A DNA stretch of 13,979 nucleotides from positions 1-13,979 of the forward strand of contig CAMYPM010000028.1 in assembly GCA_947290775.1 (NCBI GenBank), in the 5' to 3' direction. Origin of the DNA: an uncultured Bacteroidales bacterium (GTDB lineage Bacteria > Bacteroidota > Bacteroidia > Bacteroidales > Porphyromonadaceae). Shown here in pieces: positions 9,266 to 13,979 of the stretch. Within the stretch, counting starts at the first letter, position 1. Each line of letters begins with the position of its first letter. The notes under the pieces are model-generated. The model did no database searches. It was not told where the DNA came from and saw only the letters and a list, made by a program, of their open reading frames with translations. The position numbers and the translations under genes are program-made.

Positions 9266-9389
9266 GTTCTTCAAAAAAATATTTCCCCACTCGTTGACGT
9301 ACTCTCGTGTATTTGGATTGGGTGGGTTGATACTTCGATTTTTGTTCGCTCTATTACGAATACGAATAGAAAAGAATATCAGAGTCTCA

Positions 9390-10487
9390 TCACTCTAAAT
9401 CTATCCATTTATCGGTTACCTCATATTCATTTTCAGCAGAGCAAGCGCCCGCTTTGATCAATTTGTAAATAGGAGCTTTGATTCGGCCATCTACGAATTC
9501 GCACTCCCAGCCACAGGTGATGATATAGTGCCACGACTCATTCGAAGTGTCGTAATAGTATACTTCACAATCATGACCGGGTGCTCCGCAAGCTCCTGTG
9601 TAGATAATGGCATAAAGCCGATCTCCCACCACCTTTATGTCCTTATACCCATAGGAGTAACTGCCTTCCGGAGGAGTAAATGCGGCTATAGAATTGGTTC
9701 GTTTATCTATTCTATAGAGAAAGATAGAGCCGGATTCGTTTGTGGTGTAGCTGAAAAAGTCGTTTTCGCTTTCAATGGGTATGAGTTTGGGAGGATCCAA
9801 ATAGTTGATTTTTCTGGTGACAGTAGTTGCTTCCCCCTTATTTGACCGGATTTCTCTTTTGGTCCAGTTGCCGTAATGGTCTATAGTAAGATCCTTTATC
9901 TTGTAGCGAATAGTTTCCTTCCTTCGGTCTTGGTTTGCGTAGTCGTACCACCATTCCGTATAGCGTTCTACTGTAGTGAACTTATTGTCTTCGTCATAGA
10001 GAAAGTGATAACTATCGACTCCGCCTTCTTGATCAAATAATTCAAGATTAGCAAGACATCGACCTTGGTCACGATAAGTAAATTGAGCGTTGAATGTCTG
10101 CCCTTTTAGAGCGGTTAATCTATTCTTAGCGTCAAACTCCATATCTAATCGAGTAACGGTCTCACCACCCCAATCTGAGTATTCTACTTCGTTTACAGTC
10201 CCATCGTTATCAAAAGTGATATTGTCAAAAGGAAGCCCCATATTCTCACCGGAGTATGAAACAGATTTAACCGGTCCTTGCAGTTCAAAGAGCGCGTAGT
10301 TATTGTCAGCACTCTGAAATTTTCCCGCCTCGTAGAGCTTTTGAAGAACTACATCATTCGATTGGACTGATTCTCCTTCACCGCTTTCAGTCTCTGCAAT
10401 ATCCTGTTTATCGGATTGCTTTTTGCAGCTTGAAAGCAGGAGCGTGATGGATATTAGAAGTAGTATTGCTTTGTGCGTATGTACCAT
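9390..10487 (-). CDS. Lipoprotein with YD-like repeats and a cysteine-containing C-terminal domain
   Basis: The start at 10487 gives 365 residues beginning with a lipoprotein signal (MVHTHKAILLLI...LLSSC) and lipid-attachment Cys21; an in-frame ATG at 10604 adds 39 residues with no signal character and is not preferred. Residues about 30-60 are acidic and low in complexity, a likely linker from the membrane. Residues 70-232 contain YD/RHS-like strands (TFDNDG, EFDAKNRLT, FLYDEDNKFTTVERY) and the DHYGNWTKR motif (about 203-211), a pattern common in Bacteroidales lipoproteins of unknown function. Residues 240-365 form a second part with cysteines at 300, 307, 325, 329 and 349. A weak -7-like TAACTTTA lies at 10533-10526. 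It probably sits in the outer or inner membrane facing the periplasm. The family function is unknown to me. Confidence 0.82.
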   Translation of the reverse strand: MVHTHKAILLLISITLLLSSCKKQSDKQDIAETESGEGESVQSNDVVLQKLYEAGKFQSADNNYALFELQGPVKSVSYSGENMGLPFDNITFDNDGTVNEVEYSDWGGETVTRLDMEFDAKNRLTALKGQTFNAQFTYRDQGRCLANLELFDQEGGVDSYHFLYDEDNKFTTVERYTEWWYDYANQDRRKETIRYKIKDLTIDHYGNWTKREIRSNKGEATTVTRKINYLDPPKLIPIESENDFFSYTTNESGSIFLYRIDKRTNSIAAFTPPEGSYSYGYKDIKVVGDRLYAIIYTGACGAPGHDCEVYYYDTSNESWHYIITCGWECEFVDGRIKAPIYKLIKAGACSAENEYEVTDKWIDLE

Positions 10488-10679
10488 AATCTTTATAGTG
10501 ATAATGGGTTGTTTGAGTGACTTAGTAAAGTTATAACGTTTATACCGATATGCTATCTTGGGGTTTATCGCTACACCTGTAAAGGAGATCTCTATCGCTA
10601 CCACAAAGGGGATGGCTATTTAGATGCATCAAGGCGAAGCGCTTGCTTTGCTTTTTCTTCCGTAAGTAGTTTGTTCTCC

Positions 10680-11453
10680 TCATAAGAAGTTTGGATGCTC
10701 CCGCAAGAAAGCGTGTACAGCCTCTCTCATCCTATTGTAGTAAGCCGCTTCTCCTCCGGGAATAGAGTATGACGGATGATAAGAGTTCACGATAATAAAG
10801 TGCTGCTTTTCCGAGAAATAGATCCATTCATCATTTCCCTCTCCAAAAGCCTTTACGTCCGGATATAACGCTCTCAAGAGCTCTGTTCCGTGCAGACGAG
10901 TGCAATCTAAGTAAATAGAAGCTCCCTTATATATCTCTAATTGCCTCAATAGCAAAGTGCGAGAGGTTTGTACGTAGTCAGCCAATACCTGTTTCTTGAT
11001 AGAACTCTCTCCGGGTACTTTTTTAAGATTGATCCTTACCCAAGGACATGTCTCGAAGCACTCTTGAGCTACATCGGTAGCGGGATATTCGGGCATTAGG
11101 CCATCGCGATCAATATTTAGCAACCCATATATCCAACAGCGAAGATTGCGATAAAAGGTATACTGTATGGACGCAGTTGGCTCTTCAGAATTATTCTTGC
11201 GCCCATGCTCTTCTCTTATATCCCACGCTATGTCGTCATTAAGGTCTTTGGTGAGGATTACTAATCCCCGTTTCTTATTGCAATAGGATTTCCATTCGGT
11301 CTCTTCGTTACCGGGCAGTCTCCCCCAGTAACCATTGGCGTAGTAAAACTCCCCCAGGTAATGCAATCCATCTCCGGATACTCCTTTGCCATTATCTAAA
11401 AGCTTCTGAAACTCTTTGAAGATGCGTTCTTCTTGCTGATGTATAGACTCCAT
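10680..11453 (-). CDS. Uncharacterised protein, weakly uracil-DNA-glycosylase-like
   Basis: This 257-residue soluble protein has no signal peptide or membrane segment. Three stretches recall the uracil-DNA glycosylase superfamily in order and spacing: a strand followed by acidic/polar residues (LVILTKDLND, 64-73), RINLKKVPG (140-148) followed later by a hydrophobic strand SIYLDC (179-184), and VNSYHPSYSI (222-231), close to the HPS loop that contacts DNA in that superfamily. The catalytic water-activating residue cannot be assigned, so enzymatic activity is uncertain. It lies downstream of the immunity genes but has its own promoter-like box and is separated by a weak terminator. No confident family name is given. 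Confidence 0.75.
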   Translation of the reverse strand: MESIHQQEERIFKEFQKLLDNGKGVSGDGLHYLGEFYYANGYWGRLPGNEETEWKSYCNKKRGLVILTKDLNDDIAWDIREEHGRKNNSEEPTASIQYTFYRNLRCWIYGLLNIDRDGLMPEYPATDVAQECFETCPWVRINLKKVPGESSIKKQVLADYVQTSRTLLLRQLEIYKGASIYLDCTRLHGTELLRALYPDVKAFGEGNDEWIYFSEKQHFIIVNSYHPSYSIPGGEAAYYNRMREAVHAFLREHPNFL

Positions 11454-11479
11454 GGGTACTAATGAAAATAAGATTCTTA

Positions 11480-11487
11480 CAAAGGTA
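11480..11487 (-). promoter_or_regulatory. -7 box of the glycosylase-like gene
   Basis: The minus-strand TACCTTTG matches TAnnTTTG exactly at its fixed positions. Transcription would start around 11473, about 20 bases before the ATG at 11453. The -33 region is only a T-run (TTTTTT) and not a clean TTTG. Confidence 0.6.
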
Positions 11488-11499
11488 TATTTTTAGCGT

Positions 11500-11526
11500 A
11501 AAAAACTATATCGGGCAGCAATAGTT
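11500..11526 (-). terminator. Weak terminator after the Imm40-like gene
   Basis: Minus-strand arms AACTAT (11526-11521) and ATAGTT (11509-11504) are followed by a short T-run. The stem is only six mostly A/T pairs, so efficiency is doubtful. It lies 12 bases after the stop at 11538 and just upstream of the next gene's promoter box. Confidence 0.35.
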
Positions 11527-11537
11527 CGCTTTCCCTA

Positions 11538-11861
11538 TTATTCCAGATATTCAAGGATGTCTGTTTCTGTCACTATTGAAAACAGATTTTTGACGATGTT
11601 ATTCTCAGGGTAACTTTCAATATACTTTTCAGCTACAAGGTAGCTCCTTTCCACAAATTGTTGCTGCGTTTCGCCTGTTTCTAAGTTACAATACCAACTG
11701 TCACAACTATCCGTTATAAGTCCATTATTAAAGCAGTATACATCGCCTCCCAGAATAGGGATGTGATTCTTCCTTAATCTAGAAATGATGTTAAGTGCCT
11801 GCTGTTTGGAAAATGCATAAGCATCAATCCCCAACGGCAATAAGGAATAATAGCTCTTCAT
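11538..11861 (-). CDS. Imm40-like immunity protein
   Basis: The start at 11861 gives 107 residues (MKSYYSLLPLG...); the longer in-frame start at 11930 adds 23 residues of non-conserved character. The sequence has the pattern I associate with the Imm40 family of polymorphic-toxin immunity proteins: a helix AFSKQQALNIISRLRK (16-31), ILGGDVY (36-42), DSWYC (54-58) and a C-terminal helix ERSYLVAEKYIESY (71-84). Such proteins neutralise a cognate toxin in the cytoplasm, usually encoded directly upstream. No toxin is encoded upstream here; the next gene is another immunity-type gene (DUF2019), 96 bases away. The family call rests on remembered motif pattern and is moderately secure. Confidence 0.7.
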   Translation of the reverse strand: MKSYYSLLPLGIDAYAFSKQQALNIISRLRKNHIPILGGDVYCFNNGLITDSCDSWYCNLETGETQQQFVERSYLVAEKYIESYPENNIVKNLFSIVTETDILEYLE

Positions 11862-11957
11862 ATCCGTTCGCTTTGAATGATCGTTGTTGTGGTACGTTTC
11901 TACTGAGTTGCTCGCTCTACATGGTCTCATCCTTGGAGGCGGTAGTTACCTTTAGGG

Positions 11958-12305
11958 CTATAATATAAGATTCCCTTTTTCCCATTCATCTAAAGTTATT
12001 TTAGCTGTTAGCGAATGAATATTGTTGTCACTCGCAATAGTTTGCAAAATTTGCCTGGCATTGCGTTCAAAAATAGGCAAAAGATATGTTGCTGCCCACA
12101 TACGCACACCAACAGATTCGCTATATAGAAACTTAGACAATTGCTTTAGGTTATTTGTCTCTTTTAAATAACGAGCACTTTTAGCTATTACCTGATAGCT
12201 TTTGTTTGCTTGTGTGTAATTACCAGCTTCTGTTGCTTCGGCATGCTTTATTGCAGCTTCTTCAAACCTCCTACAAGCCGTTTCTATTCTTTTTAAGGAT
12301 TCCAT
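11958..12305 (-). CDS. DUF2019 family HEAT-like protein, probable immunity protein
   Basis: This 115-residue all-helical protein shows the DUF2019 pattern: an N-terminal helix followed by GNYTQANKSY (28-37), a HEAT/ARM-like helix pair with VGVRMWAATYLL (65-76), and the C-terminal TAKITLDEWEKG (100-111). DUF2019 proteins are small, soluble and often found behind polymorphic toxin genes, where they are taken to be immunity proteins; that role is inferred from context. The ATG overlaps by 13 bases the end of an upstream reading frame that resembles a toxin C-terminus, which is the usual toxin-immunity arrangement. Local base composition is AT-rich compared with the surface-protein genes, in keeping with acquired DNA. 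Confidence 0.8.
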   Translation of the reverse strand: MESLKRIETACRRFEEAAIKHAEATEAGNYTQANKSYQVIAKSARYLKETNNLKQLSKFLYSESVGVRMWAATYLLPIFERNARQILQTIASDNNIHSLTAKITLDEWEKGNLIL

Positions 12306-12457
12306 CCAAATTTCTTTAATGTTTCAATTCCAAATTTATATGCATCATAACTTTGAGTACTTAGCCATTGGCATACCGTTTTACCACCGGTAAATGGCCG
12401 GATAGAAGAATGATACCCTGAAGCTTTTGCCTGAATGCTGCCTGCACCCAGCTTGAT
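12293..12457 (-). pseudogene. Remnant of a polymorphic-toxin C-terminus
   Basis: After an in-frame TAA (12460-12458) the minus strand is open for 54 codons and ends at TAA 12295-12293, inside the DUF2019 gene. The peptide includes SSIRPFTGGKTVCQWL and ends SYDAYKFGIETLKKFGWNP. It is coherent and protein-like, with no ATG, and its stop overlaps the immunity gene start by 13 bases. This is the place where a toxin would end. The upstream part of the toxin is absent: the frame runs back into the 3' end of the membrane-protein gene. I read it as the surviving tail of an eroded toxin. The toxin family is not identified. Confidence 0.55.
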
Positions 12458-12492
12458 TTATATAGGATACACTGCGCAAACTATTTTTACGG

Positions 12493-12852
12493 CTAAGAAT
12501 GGCTTTTATCTGATAAGACATATTTTATTAGAAACAAATAGTAGCAACTATACAATGCGAGCAGTATGAACAGCCAAGCAAGGGAACGCTTGGGATATAC
12601 ATCTAATATACTTAGTGCATATATGCAGGGAATAATAAGCGGAATAAAGAAAATAAATTTGCTTTTACGCCAAAATAACAATAGCAATAATAGGAATTGG
12701 ATAGTAAATAGTATGCTTGCCCAAGCGATTATAGCCACTCCATAAGCCACATTAGGATGGGCTACAGGAGCTAATCTACTTATCAGGCTCATGCTTAATA
12801 AATAGATGATGCTAATTATTACATTCACAGCGACTGCGAGGAGTATTCTCAT
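12493..12852 (-). CDS. Small four-helix membrane protein
   Basis: This 119-residue protein is almost entirely hydrophobic, with four predicted membrane segments near residues 4-25, 34-61, 65-85 and 90-112 and short basic loops (WRKSK, YPKRS). No family motif is recognised. It sits immediately upstream of the toxin remnant and DUF2019 gene. Small membrane proteins in such clusters can be immunity proteins against membrane-acting toxins, but nothing in the sequence proves this. AT-rich composition matches the neighbouring immunity genes. The C-terminus is short and polar (SDKSHS). Confidence 0.7.
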   Translation of the reverse strand: MRILLAVAVNVIISIIYLLSMSLISRLAPVAHPNVAYGVAIIAWASILFTIQFLLLLLLFWRKSKFIFFIPLIIPCIYALSILDVYPKRSLAWLFILLALYSCYYLFLIKYVLSDKSHS

Positions 12853-12897
12853 ATCAATGGCTTAGATAAAACGGAGGAACTAAGAAATAAAGCAATT

Positions 12898-13011
12898 TTA
12901 TTTCATTTGTCTGTGTCTATGATCGTATAGCTGCGGCTCAATTTGTCGTTTCACTTTTGCCTTTATGAAAAGAAACTCACGCACAAAAGTAATAACAACT
13001 TTTTTCTTCAT
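12898..13011 (-). CDS. Possible 37-residue basic peptide
   Basis: An ATG at 13011 opens a frame of 37 codons beginning MKKKVVITFVREFLFIKAK, rich in Lys and Arg. It could be a small real gene ahead of the membrane-protein gene. However, a TACTTTTG -7-like box (12991-12984) lies inside the frame, suggesting that the region is instead the promoter and leader of the membrane-protein gene. Both readings are open. Nothing else is seen in 12853-13070. Confidence 0.25.
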   Translation of the reverse strand: MKKKVVITFVREFLFIKAKVKRQIEPQLYDHRHRQMK

Positions 13012-13071
13012 TTGCCCAACGCAATAGCATCTTTGAGACTCACCGCTCAGAAGCCCAAATCAAGCAATTAA

Positions 13072-13263
13072 TTAAAGGAGCATGTCGTATACCGTGATCT
13101 TGCAGTCAAACGCCAAGCGGAACTCCGGCTCCAGCATAACGTATCAGCGAGGAAGAATCCTCCCTCTCCACCGACCGCCAAGGCAATTGACATCTACGTG
13201 GGGGACAACTTCGGCCAGCTTCAGCATCTCTCCTTTGACTTTAGCAACGAAAAGAATGAATAG
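13072..13263 (+). pseudogene. Degenerate plus-strand gene fragment
   Basis: A plus-strand frame open from 13072 to the TAG at 13261-13263 lacks any start codon but reads like protein: YRDLAVKRQAELRLQHN near the beginning and AIDIYVGDNFGQLQHLSFDF towards the end. The middle (about 13142-13178) reads better in another frame (RISEEESSLSTDRQGN), suggesting compensating frameshifts in a decayed gene. A separate ATG frame at 13082-13303 has low-quality composition and is not preferred. A hairpin follows at 13288. The original function is unknown. Confidence 0.4.
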
Positions 13264-13287
13264 GACTCTTACTATGATAAGAAATAC

Positions 13288-13320
13288 AAAACGTCCCCCG
13301 TAAGTTCACGAGGGACGTTT
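13288..13320 (+). terminator. Terminator-like hairpin after the degenerate fragment
   Basis: Nine-base perfect arms AAACGTCCC (13288-13296) and GGGACGTTT (13312-13320) enclose a 15-base loop. The plus-strand tail is CTTAATCT, only partly T-rich; the minus-strand tail is also weak, so direction is assigned from the fragment upstream. Confidence 0.6.
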
Positions 13321-13340
13321 CTTAATCTCTAATCCGAAAG

Positions 13341-13517
13341 TCAATCGCCTTTTCTGTGAATATGTGGCTTCAAAGAAGGTGTATTCCCAGGAGTCTCTTT
13401 GTTATCTCTCTGTCTCCTGTCTGGCTTACCAGTGCTTTTCGCGATTCTTTTTGGTCCAGGTTTTATACTCATAAAATGTAACACCAGTCCTTTAGCTGGG
13501 GTCTTAATGTTAGACAT
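13341..13517 (-). CDS. 58-residue highly basic protein behind a sigma-54 promoter
   Basis: An ATG at 13517 opens 58 codons ending at TGA 13343-13341. The peptide starts MSNIKTPAKGLVLHFM and continues with IKPGPKRIAKSTGKPDRRQR; it is rich in Lys, Arg and Pro, has no hydrophobic segment, and its second half is probably disordered. An internal Met16 (13472) is an alternative start. It lies between the PcfJ gene and the degenerate fragment. The sequence looks conserved-gene-like rather than random, and a strong promoter match sits directly before it, so I consider it probably real. It could bind nucleic acid by charge, but this is not shown. Confidence 0.5.
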   Translation of the reverse strand: MSNIKTPAKGLVLHFMSIKPGPKRIAKSTGKPDRRQRDNKETPGNTPSLKPHIHRKGD

Positions 13518-13528
13518 ACTTTATCTCA

Positions 13529-13545
13529 GGCAATTATCGTGCCAA
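13529..13545 (-). promoter_or_regulatory. Sigma-54 (RpoN) promoter
   Basis: The minus strand reads TTGGCACGATAATTGCC, matching the -24/-12 consensus YTGGCACG-N4-TTGC, with GG and GC exactly ten bases apart. The predicted transcription start is about 13518, one base before the ATG of the 58-residue frame, implying an almost leaderless message or use of the internal Met16. One arm (GTGCCAA, 13539-13545) forms an inverted repeat with TTGGCAC at 13577-13583. Confidence 0.6.
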
Positions 13546-13659
13546 ATTCAAGGTGCAAAACAATTTAATGACAGACTTGGCACTTCTAATGTATTTGTAA
13601 TTAACCCCTTTTCCTGCGACTTTCTTTTGCTTCTTTGCTTTGGTCGCCTGCTCGTACTC

Positions 13660-13720
13660 AAAGACAAAGAAAAGAAGCCCCCGAAAGTGTTGCCGTCTGT
13701 CGGTTTCCTTTTGGGGGCTT
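13660..13720 (-). terminator. Terminator after the PcfJ-family gene
   Basis: Thirteen-base arms AAGCCCCCGAAAG (13675-13687) and CTTTTGGGGGCTT (13708-13720) pair with one G-T wobble around a 20-base loop. On the minus strand the hairpin is followed by a T-rich stretch, CTTTTCTTTGTCTTT. It lies 23 bases beyond the PcfJ stop at 13744. Between here and the sigma-54 site no gene is seen, only an A-rich coding-like frame without a start. Confidence 0.75.
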
Positions 13721-13743
13721 TTGTTATTAGGGTATGAAGATGT

Positions 13744-13979
13744 TTAAGCTGTCGCTTTCATTCTCTGCCTTATCAGCTGGTGATTGGCATTGACAAGGCT
13801 CACAATTTGCTCGTGGTATGGGCTGTTTTGGTTGCACACGCCACGGCTCTGTATTACTTGTAGTGTATCCAGAGAGACCTCTATCGTCTCTATTCGTTTG
13901 CCCTCAATGGTAGCAGACAGAATGAGCGAGTTCTCTTTGAGATAGTACTCATTTGAAAATAGGCAGTGATGCAATTCAG
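13744..13979 (-). CDS. PcfJ-family protein, C-terminal end only
   Basis: The minus-strand frame is open through the right edge, so this is the last 78 or so residues of a longer protein; a TTG near the edge is not taken as the start. The segment carries the typical C-terminal PcfJ features: HHCLFSNEYY, LILSATIEGKRIETIEVSL, and IQSRGVCNQNSPYHEQIV. PcfJ proteins are named after a gene of the conjugative plasmid pCF10 and are common in conjugative and integrative elements of Bacteroidales; their biochemical role is unknown. Its presence suggests that a mobile element extends to the right of the window. Confidence 0.8.
   Translation of the reverse strand, partial: ELHHCLFSNEYYLKENSLILSATIEGKRIETIEVSLDTLQVIQSRGVCNQNSPYHEQIVSLVNANHQLIRQRMKATA

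Noticed and set aside
10566..10601. Two copies of TATCGCTAC 27 bases apart
   Set aside because: Only two short copies with diverged spacers; not enough to call iterons or an attachment site.
11824..11916. Frame LSRNVPQQRSFKANGYEEL overlapping the Imm40-like start, considered as a second toxin tail
   Set aside because: Only 30 codons, preceded by a stop, and not clearly protein-like; too short to support.
13082..13303. Plus-strand 73-codon ATG frame
   Set aside because: Rich in Ser, Thr, Arg and Pro without pattern and runs into a terminator hairpin; the alternative frame in the same stretch reads more like protein.
13399..13737. Plus-strand 112-codon frame
   Set aside because: Crosses the sigma-54 site and the PcfJ terminator and is antisense to the 58-residue frame; leucine-rich shadow composition.

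Overview
The window looks like part of a Bacteroidota chromosome, most likely a Porphyromonas-like member of the Bacteroidales. The signs are large surface proteins with C-terminal type IX secretion (T9SS) sorting domains, BspA-like and internalin-J-like leucine-rich repeats, gingipain/HagA-type adhesin domains, Bacteroidetes-style -7 boxes (TAnnTTTG) upstream of several genes, and starts without strong Shine-Dalgarno sites. The genus is an inference from protein style; no rRNA or housekeeping marker is present. Every confident gene lies on the minus strand, so the window reads from right to left.

Positions 1-9090 are a surface-protein block. A 952-residue three-module leucine-rich-repeat protein (1233-4091) is followed 17 bases downstream by a second secreted leucine-rich-repeat protein that runs off the left edge (1-1215). 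The two probably form one operon, read from a promoter near 4138-4165 that has a 16-base perfect palindrome just upstream. A 1490-residue multidomain adhesin (4545-9017) has its own promoter-like box and a strong terminator.

Positions 9230-11930 hold three smaller genes: a lipoprotein with YD-like repeats (9390-10487), a soluble protein with weak resemblance to uracil-DNA glycosylases (10680-11453), and an Imm40-like immunity protein (11538-11861).

Positions 11538-12852 look like an immunity-gene cluster whose toxins are gone: Imm40-like, DUF2019 (HEAT-like) and a four-helix membrane protein. Between the last two is a 54-codon remnant (12293-12457) that reads like the C-terminal end of a polymorphic toxin and runs 13 bases into the DUF2019 gene. 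This is the best candidate for something unannotated.

Positions 12853-13979 are mostly non-coding or degenerate. They hold a broken plus-strand reading frame with a hairpin after it, a 58-residue basic protein with a near-perfect sigma-54 promoter directly in front of it, and at the right edge the C-terminal end of a PcfJ-family protein. The PcfJ end suggests that a conjugative or integrative element begins here and continues to the right. No tRNA, rRNA, CRISPR array or transposase was seen.
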